Assembly (NCBI GenBank): GCA_029948255.1
Contig: JALIZF010001493.1
Span: 62,001 to 126,000 of the forward strand
From: Telmatactis stephensoni
Taxonomy: Eukaryota; Cnidaria; Anthozoa; Actiniaria; Isophelliidae
Length of the DNA stretch: 64,000 bases
Reading direction: 5' to 3'
Made by a program: the position numbers and the translations under genes. A model generated the notes under the pieces. It saw nothing but the letters and a program-made list of their open reading frames with translations, was not told the DNA's origin and did no database searches. Of the stretch, positions 11,744 to 23,994 are shown piece by piece (the first letter of the stretch is position 1; each line of letters starts with the position of its first letter).

Positions 11744-14242
11744 CAAAATATTATTATTTCTTTAAGTCTCTGGAGAGATGTACTATGTAAGTGAACTGTA
11801 ATTGCTCAAATGTTAAGTCCTCTTATCTTAACAAGCATGGTGTGGTTTTGACCTCCTCTGTATACCGAGTACTTTTCAACTGACCTTTCAAATTCAAGTT
11901 TTATATTTCTTTGAGAATACGAACATACTGTAGCAGTTATCATTAGTGAACAATAGCTATTCAAAATGTATTCTGGTATGGAGAGGGGTTTGAAACATTA
12001 TCACAATTGCAGCTTAATATTTGCCATTTGATTTTAGCTCGCTGATATTGTAGCTCACTGAGTTCTACATTGTTTTACAATGATTTTTTTGTAAATTATC
12101 ACTTAACATTTTTTCAATTTCATCAAAACCCATTTTCTCTCAACTTTCAATCAGCAGCACACTGCAATAATATGACTGCTAGAGCAGATTTTGTATGTGT
12201 GAAATGGACCTTGTTGTACTGTGACCATGCTAGTGCTGTGTTGCCCTTAAAAAAACATTTGAAATTCATGCCATAACCATGCAGGCATTTTTACACTCAT
12301 ATATAATCTACTCTGTAGCTGATCAGTATGCTTATGTTTGCTGGATTGTTCCTATACTATCCATTGTCTTCTGGGCACCCTATTTGAGTAACTTTCCCAA
12401 AGGCAAAGCTGCAATTGCTGAAATCATAATGATTTTGGCAAGTTTGAATAAGTTCAGTAAATATACCAGATAGTTACTTCACCTAACAACGTTGGTGGGG
12501 AAGGGAGGAAGGTGGTTTTTGCCCTCAGCTGACTGCAATATAATAATTTTATTATATCCAATGTTGCTCCCCCCTCTCTTTGTCTCTCACCCCCAGTCCC
12601 CCACAGGGATGGTATAGAATGGTATTTTGTGTGATATTAGGAAGAAAGTAATACAAATCATACAACTAAAACAAGTAAACAAAACTTTAAGAAACAAATT
12701 TATTAGTTTGCTTAGACATTCTTCATATAATTGGTTGCAAAAAATTGTTGCTACAGATATAATTTTTTGAACATGAATCTAGTGCTAATGCTGTAGAGAC
12801 CTGTAATTAAGTGCATGAAAAAGATTAATAAAGATTATCTACTATCTACAGTAATTAGTGTACACTTTTGCATAATAGCCTACAGCATTTCAGATGCTGC
12901 AGAGTACACACTTTTAAATCTTAAAAATCCTTTGTTTTCGAATGTATAATTTGTACTGCTGTGCACTATTTAGTTTGTACAATTGCACAGGTTAAGTGTG
13001 ATCATTCTAGTAAATTAAAAACAATACAATAAGCATAAAGAGTGATGTTTAGTGGTATTTTAGTGTTTGTGCTCTAGCACTAATTAAACAAAGCTAGGAA
13101 AACAAAGGATTTTGTGATATTTAGTACTGTTTAGACTGCTTTTGTACAGTTTAAATACAAAGTTGTGTTGTTTAAGATCATAGCGTCAATTTCGTATGAC
13201 TGAGAAAACTGCATGATCATGGTAAGGTATGATTATGACAGAAATTCAAGTGTATTTTTAGACATTGCAGCACTGAAAAGGTCACTTAAAGGTGCAGTAA
13301 GTTTTCTGTTCATACGAAAAAAACTGCTCTAGTACACTAATACTAAAACCATGAAACAACATAGTAACTAAATAATTAGTGCCTTTGTTTTATTTATTTA
13401 TTTATTTTCCATTGTTTAATTGGTGCTATTTTGTACTATTTAGTTAATACTATCTCATGGTTATAGTCACTGTAGGGAAAGCAGCAATTTATAGAAGAAA
13501 AAAACTCATACATTGTTCCTGCCATTAGCTGAACTCAATATAAATGAGATGATAATGACATAAACAAAATATTTGATTAATTTGCATTGAGTTTGGCTCA
13601 TGGCTTGTACTATGCATAAATTTGGCTTCAACTGTTTTTGCAAGGGAAACTTCAACAATTTGACATTCCAAAATAGCTCTGATGCACTAAATAGTTCCTA
13701 CTTAAATTTAGTTCTATCATATAGCTACTATATACACCTATTTGCATCCTAATCCATTTTGGTCTCCACTTCTATGTTTTGAAGGGTCAATGTTTGATAG
13801 GTTTATGTTCAAAGGTATAGATGTACTTGGATTGATTCAGCAGGGTTCCCAGTCATTTGAAATAAAAAAAGAATTCCCTGACTTTTTCTGACTATTAAAT
13901 GAACAATAATTATTTTCACTAACCACAGGAAACCCATAATTAATATTGCTGATATTATCAACATGACCAGCTTCCAATTGATTGAAAGTGAGTTAGTGTT
14001 AACCCAAGGTTAAATATAAAGCAAACCATTGTTCAGTTCAGTTAACCCTCTTTTGAGCAACTGGGCTCCATTTCACTAAATACTTCAAATAATTGGCTCT
14101 TTAAAATTGTAAAAAAAGGCACAAAACAGCTTTATGGGTTGGCTGTGTACAAAATTCTCTGACTTTAGGTAAAAATGTTGATTTCCCTGACTAAATAAAA
14201 GAATTCCTGACTGTGTTTTTCCCTGACCCCTTGGAACCCTGT
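11744..14242. other. AT-rich intergenic DNA, no gene seen
   Basis: About 2.5 kb between the kinase 3' end and the transposase 3' end. Open frames at 12070-12276 and 12279-12473 have hydrophobic random-looking composition and no family resemblance. No long inverted repeats or tandem arrays were noticed. Some of it may be 3'UTR of either gene or flank of the transposon. Confidence 0.5.
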
Positions 14243-17200
14243 TCAGCATTGAAGTTTTCTTGGCATTGGACAGACAACAAGAACAGTTTCATTTTTCAGT
14301 ACCTGAAAGGCAGGTACAAACTTAGCATGAATTCTCTGTAAGGGAATGAAATCTGCTGGACCCTCGGCCTCATAAAAATCTCGACACCATACTTCCACTG
14401 GTGCTCCTAATGCATGCCTGCTTGGATGGTGCTGGAACCATTTCACTTCAGCCAAAATACAAGTTTCCCAACGACCACCCACTTCTATGTTTTGACGAAT
14501 AAAGTGTTGCACAACCCCAGGTCGAACATTAGTACCAGTACTGTCAATTCTTCCATTTTGACCACACCAGGCTGCAAGAATATATCCAGATCTGTGGTTT
14601 CTTGAGACCATAGAACCAAATATTTCACCAGCCATGTTGATTGCTGAGATTATCTCACAATGCACAGTTACAGAAGCTTCATTTATATCTTCCACAAAGG
14701 TTTCATAAGATTTCTTCAAATAGCGAAGTGAATGGTTTGCAATACTCTGCTTTGTAATAGGTGGTAAGCAACTGATAAATTCTTTCTGAACAGAAAATGT
14801 CCAGAAATCTCCCTTTCTAACAGGGCCAATGGAAAGCAGGCTTTCCATTATGACTAAACATGATGAATTATTGCTGTTGATTGCTTGTAGAGTTCCTGCA
14901 GTACAAGATGAAATTTTCTTTAAAATATGTCCAAAATAGGTTTCAAAGGCTGTTGGAAGTGGAAGGGCTTTAACATATTGTTCAGACAAAAATTTTCTCA
15001 TTATTTGAATTTCAACAGATCTCTGATTTGTTGAGTACTCTCCCAGTATCCCATTGTATCGTTCAAAGCTGAACAACCAGAAGGAATAGACAGGGCCATA
15101 GTCTAATATACACCCAAGAATGTGTGTGTGTAGATGCATATTAGGTGTAACCTTGGTGTTGCCATAGAGTTGCTGAAATCTGTTGCAAAAATTGAGCAGG
15201 TGCAAATGTCCCAATCTAGCTTTTGTCACAGTTATTATTGGTGTGCATATGTAGCTGCATGCCAAAACAAAATGACGCCACACTTCTAAGTCATCTTTTG
15301 GAAGGATGTCCCATAATGCAAATATTGAATAGATGATGGTCCATGTTTTCCACTGGTCAGCAGTGAAGCCTCCATAGGAATTGGCAATTTTTTTAGGCAG
15401 CCTACCTATACTTGAAGGAACATTAACTTTATTAATCTTTGTTTGGATTTGTTCAAGAGATTTCTTATCAATTTTTGAATTTGAACTTTCCAGCCAAATA
15501 TTTCTCATGATGTGCTTAGCTGTACCTGTGAAAAGATTGTGCATAGGATCTATAATATGGAACCTTACACAATCAAAGTAGGGAAGCATCATAAGTTCTG
15601 TGAATCTAGTACCATACTGCTGTTCCTTGACATGTTTGTCAGTTTGTGTTGTTTGATTGAGAATCTCCTCAGCTTGCTGACGATGCTCCTTGTTTGTTCT
15701 AGCTGGACATGTCTCAAAACCAGAAAAGTCAATCCTTTCAGAGACATTCCCAGGGAAAAATTTGGTGCACTTGGAACATCCATGGTTTGAGGCATGTCCT
15801 GTAAAACCACAGACTTTTCTAGCTGCTGGAACATCACATCCCACACATAATAGTGCTGCACGGAATGTCTTCAAACTGTCACAATTTTCAACCTTGATCT
15901 GTATTCCTTGCCACAAAGTATTCAGTTCTTCTACAAGTGGTCTAAGATAGCTGTTTATTGTCAATTTGGGCTCATGGGGGCCAGGTATTACACCCACAAG
16001 AATGACATTTTCAGGTTTGAATCTCAGTTCCCTAGGTAAGTTCATGAAAACCATATATAAAGCACCAACACTGTAAAGGGAATGCTTAAATGGTTGAAAC
16101 CAGTCACAATTGAGCATGAATGCATAGTTTTGAGATGACGCCAAGAAGGGTGCTCCTTCAATATACATATAATCTTTCCAGACTTGGCCATCAAAAATAT
16201 CTGCTAAAAACCCATGTGGTACATTTCTATTTCTCCATGACTCACAATTAGCAATAAAGCCTGGTCTTGCAACAAACTTCTTCAAGTTCTCTATTATGCT
16301 ATTATAACAATATACTTTCAGTGGGTACAGTCTCTTTTTACCATTCTTTAAAACTACTTCTTTTAACAAAGGTTCACCACATGGAGTTCTTCTGAACAAT
16401 TGTCTGTGGTTTTCCTGGCTCACATAAGAACAATTCTTAATCACTGTTCTTCCAAATCTTTCAGTGTAACAATCATCAAATTTATACAGAGTGTCACATT
16501 TGGTACAAACTACAAACTTTGTAAACTGGTCTTGGTTTAGTCCCAGTTTAGCCTTTAGTAAGTTAAATGATTTTGGAAAAAGACAAGCCAGGCCAGTCAA
16601 AACAGGAAAGATAGAGCCAAGGGACTTGAAAACTGCACTTATAAAACTTACAAGAATATCCATGGCATTATCAGAAATGCAGCAATATGAAGACCATATA
16701 CATAAGAAAATCATAATCCACTTGACAATTTGAGTCAAGTGTTCTTCTCTTACGTCATGATAAGGGACAGACAGTCTGGGTTCTTGTTCACCATCAAAGT
16801 CCATATTTAGATCTTCTTCACTTAAATTCCACTCTTCAGCCCAAGCATTGATATCTGAATGAATTGGGTGCCTTTCCATATATATCAAATCTTCTTCATG
16901 ATGCTCATTTGAAACATTTCCAGTGAGCCTCAAATCTTCATCCTCAAGTTCATCAATAAATGCTCCTACAAAGATAATTTCAAAAACACTGATGTAAGCT
17001 TAATCACTAACTGCAGAAAAACTACTGATTAAGTTACATTGTTTTTATTAATGTAGAATGAAACTTACCATTATTGTCTTGTTCAAGTTCTTGAGTGGCA
17101 AAATCACAATCTTCAGCTAAATTAGGATTCAAATCAGTTAAATCGCCATTGTCGTCATCGTCTGATGAAGAGGAATCCACATTTTTTCGCCATTTTCCAG

Positions 17201-17294
17201 TATTGTTGTCATAATATAATGAAAGATGATGTCTGTATGTTCGCGGACTCACATATTCTTCACAGTGGCCACATAGTCGCCGTTTTCTTTCCAT
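14243..17294 (-). CDS. EnSpm/CACTA-type (Tnp2-like) transposase, 2 exons, apparently intact
   Basis: Exon 1 is 17294-17069 (75 codons plus one base, donor G|GTAAGT) and exon 2 is 16965-14243 (acceptor TTTGTAG); together 982 residues without a stop. The N terminus has a zinc-finger-like CGHCEEYVSPRTYRHHLSLYY segment (positions about 8-28), followed by an acidic Ser/Asp stretch. The core carries LNCDWFQPF (Asp about 363), then GALYMVFMNLP and VIPGPHEP. A Cys/His cluster GHASNHGCSKC follows, then FHIIDPMHNLFTGT (Asp about 548) and FSFERYNGILG (Glu about 710). These are hallmarks of Tnp2-type transposases of the CMC (CACTA) superfamily, and D, D and E give the expected catalytic triad. A C-terminal region of about 200 residues follows and ends in VLVVCPMPRKLQC. 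Full length and undisturbed frame suggest a recent insertion or a domesticated gene. Terminal CACTA repeats were not located, so element ends are undefined. Confidence 0.85.
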
Positions 17295-17589
17295 AATATA
17301 GCTATAAAGCTCAATTTCTTATTATCTGATACTACACAAAGCGAAATTCCCGCGTTTATTTCTGTAATCTGAGAATACAAACTGGTCAGCGGTGAAAAGC
17401 CAAAACATACATTCTTTTCCCAGTGTTGTCCAATGAAAATCGTTTAAAGGTGACAACACGTCGACAGCACGTGAACAAAGTAAACATAGCATTCCAAAAT
17501 TCGAGCGTTCACGGTAACTCGACCTTTCCTGAATTGACCTTCGAGACTAGTGGTACGTGAAAATTATAGCAAGCGTCAGGTGAAGTATA
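17295..17589. promoter_or_regulatory. Divergent intergenic region
   Basis: A 295-base gap between the transposase start (minus) and the Ser/Pro-rich gene start (plus). It has CCAATG near 17430 and CACGTG near 17470 (E-box), both common in animal promoters. Whether one promoter drives both genes cannot be told from sequence. Confidence 0.35.
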
Positions 17590-18978
17590 ATGGCACGTGG
17601 AACCAAAAAATCAAGTTCATCTAGCAGATCTTCGGGATCTTCGGCACGTAGGATACTTCCTACTCCAGTAACTCCTCAAATGTCCTTGTCCTGTCGCCAT
17701 CGACATTACCTTTATCTGCAAACCGTACGCCATCGACTTCAAACACTTCATTGTCTTCGCCAAATTCTCCTGCACTGACAGCGACTCTGGACTCCCCGTC
17801 TCCATCCACATCAAGCTCGCCATTCACATCAAGGTCGCCATCCACATCAAGCTCGCCATCCACATCAAGCTCGCCATCCACATCAAACTCGCCATCCACA
17901 TCAAGCTCGCCATCCACATCAAGCCCGCCATCCACTTCAAACTCGCAACCGCCATCGCCGATCGAAGTAACAGCCACTCCATCATCAATAGAGACATTCA
18001 TCTCTGAACAACGTTCGTTCAACGACAGGGTTCTGAGAATTCTGACAAACAACGATTCCAGAACACAAGGGAGCAGTTCCAAAGAGCGTTTACCTCTGAA
18101 ACTAACGGTAAGAATCATTTAGGATGTGTAAGCTTATATGTTTGAATGCCTCCTTTGATAGCCCCGAACTTGGCGCCAAAATGATCCCCAAAGGACCCCC
18201 AAAGCACATTGCAAATTTGATTCTTGAATAAAATATATCCGCAAAGTAATAATGATAGAAAAGACAAATACAACACTCTTTTGGATTCTAACTTTTTTCA
18301 AAGTTAATACGAATTTCTATTAATAACTATAAAGGGTCGAGTGGTTTTAATAGTTTATAAAATCTCAAGCAGGAAGGGAGCAGAGCTTTGCGAATGATGA
18401 TTGGTCGATCAGAAAAATCCAAAATCCAAACGAGTATTTGAAATTGACGGATTTTGGCAATAAATTAAACAGGGGAGTTAAGACTTAATTGTAAGCTAAG
18501 GCTAGCTATAGTAGCAAAATACTGCTTTTAAGGGTCCTTAGGGAGCATTCATTTTTTTAGGAGGGGGTGTGCCAGAGGAATTGAGGGGTGGGCCAAAAGA
18601 AATTTACTCTATGAAAGGGGGTGGGTCATGTTTTTCTGAAAGTTAAACCAGGTCAAGGGACCCTATTTTCATATTTGGAAGTGGGGTGGGTCATCAATAT
18701 AGTTCAATTCCTTACCGTGGGAGGCTTGCATTTTTTTGTATTTGATTCCTGCGATTCCTCCGGCCCACCCCCCCTCCTAAAAAATGAATACTCCCTTATA
18801 TGTACTTGTGTTTTGGATTTTATGCTTGATAAAAACTCCTGAATATTTTTTTTTGCTTGTAAACTCTAAATTTTGATATGCTTATACCTTGTAAGGAAAC
18901 TGTAAGAGGAGTTTATAAAGAAATGGAGGATTCTGCAAAAAAAGACAACACTGTTCAACTTTGGAATCTTGAACTAAG
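17590..18978 (+). pseudogene. 5' part of a Ser/Pro/Thr-rich gene, frame break in exon 1, then lost
   Basis: The ATG at 17590 opens MARGTKKSSSSSRSSGSSAR and reads to about 17690. There the Ser/Pro coding character moves to another frame that continues to 18107 (donor ACG|GTAAGA). A 1- or 2-base indel near 17690 is the simplest explanation; a start within the second frame (17751) is the alternative. That frame contains the SPSTSS-type repeats listed separately, then ETFISEQRSFNDRVLRILTN. A second exon, 18896-18978, joins in phase 0 and encodes ETVRGVYKEMEDSA and VQLWNLELR. It resembles the short VR-x-VY-K/N and W-x-LE-x-R segment found in several cnidarian proteins of unknown role. The next exon is not found; satellite and transposon DNA begins within about 500 bases. 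Exon calls are good; the product is unknown. Confidence 0.55.
17811..17946 (+). repeat. 18-bp coding minisatellite (SPSTSS)
   Basis: Seven to eight copies of an 18-base unit containing CCATCCACATCAAGCTCG. The period is a multiple of three, so it adds six residues per copy (Ser-Pro-Ser-Thr-Ser-Ser) on the plus strand and also leaves the minus strand open as Gly-Glu-Leu-Asp-Val-Asp. The plus strand is favoured by the splice donor at 18108. Confidence 0.9.
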
Positions 18979-19114
18979 GTATTAACTTGATCACAAACTT
19001 ACAGATGTTTGATTAGTTTCCTGGAGTCCCTTGTAGTTGCATGCATAAACAACAACAACTGTTTATTAAAATGCCATGTCTTCTAGCACTTGCACACTAA
19101 TGGAGGACGGTGTA

Positions 19115-19151
<37 letters not shown>

Positions 19152-19484
19152 ATACTCACCATTGCCAACTTGTGGGGTCTGTGTTTGTAAAACCACCTTG
19201 TGGGGACTCCCTTTTCTACAACCAGAATCGAAAAATTAACACTTTTGTTTAGTAACATATTTGCCCCACACTTTATTCATTTCAACAGATGTGAAATATC
19301 TTTAATTTGGCTTTTGGGGTCTTACTTATGGGGACAGGCGCATTACTCAACTTTGGCTACTTATTGGTACACTGCCCTCTGGAAATATCAGTTATGGGGA
19401 CATACTTGTACAAAGTCACTATAATGGGGACAAACGCATTGAAAACAATAACTTATGTTCTACCGTGCCTTTTTAGTTTGTTCA
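18979..19484. other. Transition into satellite DNA, with CA microsatellite and GGGGAC motifs
   Basis: Non-coding. It carries a CA dinucleotide run at 19121-19149, followed by scattered TGTGGGG and ATGGGGAC phrases (about 19170, 19200, 19310, 19330, 19395, 19425). These anticipate the GTCCCC/GGGGAC core of satellite A. Confidence 0.6.
19121..19149 (+). repeat. CA dinucleotide microsatellite
   Basis: About 14 CA units in a row. Confidence 0.95.
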
Positions 19485-20630
19485 CATTGCTATTTATGTG
19501 CCGCACGTCCCCATTAGCATTATATGGCAGATTATAGTCCCATTGTAAGATTGATTTTATCATATCCACATTAGTATTATATGGCAGATTATGGTCCATT
19601 TGGAAGCTTATGTACTGCGATCCAACTGACCGCAGCACATAAATACCAATGGAAACAAATGTGGACAGGATAAAACCAATCTTACAATGGGACTATAATC
19701 TGCCATATAATGCTAATGGGGACATGAAAAACTAATGTTACACAGAAACATAATCTGCTATCTATTTAGATGGCAGATTATGTTTCTGTGTAAGATTATT
19801 TTTCTTATGTCCCCATTAGTAATATAATGGCAGATTATGGTCCCTTTTTATCATGTCCCCATTAGTATCATATGGCAGATTATGGTCCCGGTGTAAATTA
19901 GGTTTAATAACGGTCCTTATTAGTTTTATATGTCAGATTATGGTCCGTGTGTAAGATTGTTTTCATTATGTCCCCATTAGTAATATAATGGCAGATTATG
20001 GTCCCTTTTTATCATGTCCCCATTAGTTATTATATGGTAGATTATGGTCCAAGTGTAAGATTATTTTTATTATGTCCCCATTAGTAATATATTGGAGATT
20101 TTGGTCCCCGTGTAAGATTGGTTTTCTCGTGTCCCCATTAGTAAATATATGACAGGTTATGGTCCTTGTGGAAGATTGGCTTTATCATTGTCTTCATTAG
20201 TATTCTGGGCCTGCAGTTTATGATGCTAGTCTGAGATTGACTTTATCATGTAACCATTTATATTATATGGCCGATTATGGTCCCTCTGTAACATTTTTTT
20301 ATCATGTCCCCATTTTTATTAAAATGACAGAAAATGGTCACAGTGTAAGATTGGTTTTATCATTTTCCCACTTAGTATTATATTGCAGATTATGGTCCCT
20401 TGGTGAGATTGGTTTTGTAATGTCCTATTAGTATTATAGAGAAGAATATGGTCCCTGTGTAAGTTTACTCATTATTATTATATGGGAGATTATTGTCCTT
20501 GTGTAAGATTGGTTTTATCATTGTCCCCATTAGTATTATATGTCAAATTATGGTCCTTGTGTAAATTTAGTTTTATCACTGTCCTTATTAGTTTTATATG
20601 TCAGATGTCCCTGTGTAAGATTGTTGGTAA
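19485..20630 (+). repeat. Satellite A, plus-oriented block
   Basis: About 20 degenerate copies of a roughly 57-base unit that contains GTCCCCATTAGTATTATAT, then GGCAGATTATGGTCCC, then GTGTAAGATTGGTTTTATCA. Several units are locally inverted: 19505-19560 against 19670-19725, and about 19745-19770 against 19770-19795. Divergence between units is high, so the block looks old. Confidence 0.9.
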
Positions 20631-20969
20631 CCCTTGTAGAACCAGACATATGTAAAACCTATGTAAAAGCTATGTACTGAGGCTATGTAAAGCATATGTT
20701 GTAACTACTTAAAAACTATGCATATGGCAATTATGCAGATACTATGTAAATTGTATAGAAAATGCTATGTTTTCGCTAGTCATTTGGAACGCTTTACATA
20801 GTATTTGAAAGCTATGTATGCGTAGAAGACAAATTGAGGTGTTAGTTGAATAGCTTTTACATAGACAAACCATATCTTGTAAATAGGGTTTGAATAGCAT
20901 ACACATAGAAAGAGCATATGGTATGAATAGTGTTGCAAATAGGGCATACATGTAAATAGGGTTCCAATA

Positions 20970-21592
20970 GCATATACATAGAAATAACATATTGTATGAA
21001 TAGCATATGCATAGAAATAACATATTATATGAATAGCATATACATAGAAATAGCATATTATATGAATAGCATATACATAGAAATAGCGCATTATATGAAT
21101 AGCATATACATAAAAATAGCATATTATATGAATAGCATATGCATAGAAATAGCATATTATATGAATAGCATATGCATAGAAATAGCATATTACATGAATA
21201 GCATATACATAGAAATAGCATATTACATGAATAGCATATACATAGAAATAGCATATTATATGAATAGCATATACATAGAAATAGCATATTACATGAATAG
21301 CATATACATAGAAACGGCATATTACATGAATAGCATATACATAGAAATAGCATATTATATGAATAGCATATACATAGAAATAGCATATTATATGAATAGC
21401 ATATACATAGAAACGGCATATTATATGAATAGCATATACATAGAAATAGCATATTATATGAATAGCATATACATAGAAATAGCATATTATATGAATAGCA
21501 TATACATAGAAACAGCATATTATATGAATAGCATATACATAGAAATAGCATATTATATGAATAGCATATACATAGAAATAGCATATTATATG
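20970..21592 (+). repeat. 33-bp minisatellite, about 18 copies
   Basis: The unit contains AATAGCATATACATAGAAAT followed by AGCATATTAT. Copies differ by single substitutions (for example TAC/TGC and AAACGGCA/AAATAGCA). Because 33 is a multiple of 3 and the unit has no stops in one frame of each strand, both strands are open for over 200 codons (NSIYIEIAYYM and its complement reading LFLCICYSYNM). Confidence 0.95.
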
Positions 21593-22869
21593 ATTTTCAC
21601 TCCAACGAAGTGCATGGAATATATTCTAAAATAGTTCTAAATTAAGTACTAAAATTATGAAATACTATAAAAAACATGATAACTTCATTGATACTTTAAT
21701 ATGAGTAAAGATTATGTTTTGGTAGACTATATATGCATGAAATAAAATTATAAAACAAATATGAACACTTTTTAAGTCAAAACAATAAAATGTCTTTGTA
21801 TACTATCATATGATCCTTTGCAATGCATTTACAGTCATCTGAATGTTGATCAAAACTTAAGACTTCCATAATTTGAGGTGTTACATATCTCTAACAAATC
21901 AATTACTGCTTGAAACCGCTGCATGATGTGGTGCTTGATGTTACAAATTCCATTCATTGCAACACTACTTCAGTTCTCCTCCATATATTAGGTCTACTGC
22001 TTTAAATATGGACACTTGGCTTGTTGTAAACTAAGCACAGTACAATGTACCTGAAAATCATAAAACAATCAGGTTCTTAATAATAAATTATTGCAGTTAA
22101 AAACCAATTCAAGGACTACAGAATACCAACTGTACATGTGGAAATCTGTCAAAAATGTCTACTCTAAACATCTGAATAGATTGACTCAATTGACTCGATA
22201 GATTGACCCAGTGCAGTCAAAGTTGAGCTGAATTGTTAAGCATTAATTTATAAGTTTGTTTGAATCAAAGTTTTTAATTTAAGCATGATGATCACACGTA
22301 TGTACCAAGGTGGAAAGTCTAAATCATGTATAAAGGCTTACCGGTTTCAGCATCGAGTTCTCTACGGTTTTCAAGCAGTTATTCTTCTAAATATTATTCC
22401 ATATGGTTGGACATCTTTCTAGATTAATTCCTAGCTTAACTGAGGAACAATTAAGGCCAGTTTTTATCACAAAACAAAGGATTTTCAAGCAGAGATTCAC
22501 GATTTACAAGCATGTATAACGATCATGGCAGTCAAAGGCGCCAAATATTCAAGTGAGTCACATGATAAAAAGATGGTCTTTCATTGGCCATTTCCGATAT
22601 TAGCTACCAGTTCCTCTCGTATTTACTGGGAAAGTAAACCCAAGCAAAGTGAAATGTCATAAGAAGAGAAGATTGATATCTGTCATGTTTGAAACAACAA
22701 AATAATATTACTTTCAAGGTTATTTTGCAGCTACAGAAAACACATCAGCAAATGTTAAGCACAAATAAGAATTCAAATTTTCAAAGCAGCAGCATAAATG
22801 AAGCACTATGATGTTAATGTGTGTCAGAATTTTCCAAGATTCACATTTTTCAATGTTTTTTACTACAGA

Positions 22870-23285
22870 CTGCATAGGAAATACATAGAAGTATAAAAGG
22901 TATTTAACATTGATATACTATGTGAATTATATGTATTTTATCACATAGTCAATGCATAAAGACTACATAGAAAATACATAAGAGTATGCAAAAGCTATTT
23001 AATATTGATACACTATGTGAATTATATGTATGTTATCACATAGTCAATACATAAAGACTACATAGAAAATACATAAGAGTATGCAAAAGCTATTAAATAT
23101 TGATACACTATGTGAATTATATGTATGTTATCACATAGTCAATACATAAAGACTACATAGAAAATACATAAGAGTATGCAAAAGCTATTAAATATTGATA
23201 CACTATGTGAATTATATGTATGTTATCACATAGTCAATACATAAAGACTACATAGAAAATACATAAGAGTATGCAAAAACTATGC
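22870..23285 (+). repeat. 95-bp tandem repeat, about 4 copies
   Basis: GACTACATAG recurs at 22961, 23056, 23151 and 23246, an exact 95-base spacing. Units contain CACTATGTGAATTATATGTA and are nearly identical, so this array is younger than the surrounding element. It lies near the right end of the TIR element. Confidence 0.95.
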
Positions 23286-23612
23286 TTGTCATTAATGATA
23301 TTTAAACTCTATGTTGCATTATCACATAGTGAATACATAGAGTAGCATTTGCTTAAATAGCAAATGCATAGCTATACAAACGCTATGCCAGTATTGTACA
23401 TAGGTTTGACATATGTATGTAAAGACTATTTGGTATTTATATAGCTTTGACATAGTTTCTAACTATATTTTAAATACCTACAGACTATGTGATTGTAGTG
23501 TACACATACTAAATACATAGGCAGTCACAAGCATTGCATAGCTAGAACATAGTGCAACATAGTAAAACAATAGTATTGACATAGGTTTTACATATGTCTG
23601 GTTCTACAAGGG

Positions 23613-23880
23613 AATATAATAGCCGATTATGTTCCCTGCATGTATACCATTTTTTATCATGTCCCCGTTTAGTATTATAGTGGCAGATAATGGTCCCAGT
23701 GTAAGAATGTTTTTATCATGTACCAATCATTTTTATAAGGGAGATTATGGTCCTAGTGTAAAATTGGTTTTATTATGTTCCCATTTGTATTATATGGCTG
23801 AGAATGGTCCCTGTGTAAGATTTGTTTTATCATTGTCCCCATTTGTATTTTATGGAAGATTATGATTCTAGTGTAAGAAG
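23613..23880 (+). repeat. Satellite A, plus-oriented remnant
   Basis: Four to five degenerate units resume directly after the TIR element in the same orientation as before 20631, showing that the element was inserted into one array. Confidence 0.85.
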
Positions 23881-23994
23881 ATTGATGATTTGGATGATTC
23901 TTGGTCAATCATTGTAAAAACGTTACATCTTCCAATGTTGGGGAACTAATTTTTTTCCTTTTTCTTTACTAATGCGAACATGAGAGAACTAATC
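23881..23994. other. Orientation-switch junction of satellite A
   Basis: About 110 bases of unrelated sequence between plus- and minus-oriented satellite blocks, with ATTGATGATTTGGATGATTC and a poly-T/C stretch. It is the breakpoint of an inversion or the seam between independently expanded arrays. Confidence 0.6.

Larger units (their letters stand above)
20631..23612. mobile_element. 3.0-kb TIR element inserted in satellite A, with internal minisatellites
   Basis: The left end CCCTTGTAGAACCAGACATA (20631) and the complement of the right end (23612) match for 34 bases. Satellite A stops at the left end and resumes at the right end. No coding capacity for a transposase is evident. Both subterminal zones are packed with CTATGTA/TACATAG words, and two tandem arrays lie inside (33 bp and 95 bp). 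This is a non-autonomous DNA-transposon-like element of unassigned superfamily; a target duplication was not fixed. Confidence 0.8.

Noticed and set aside
12070..12473. Two short membrane-like frames after the kinase
   Set aside because: No homology feature, weak starts and random-like composition.
17660..18118. 152-codon minus-strand frame with ELDVDG repeats
   Set aside because: Shadow of the 18-bp coding repeat; the plus strand has the splice donor and the downstream exon in phase.
20742..21584. 280-codon membrane-like Cys/Leu/Tyr protein on the minus strand
   Set aside because: Pure translation of the 33-bp minisatellite; the same array is open on the plus strand too.
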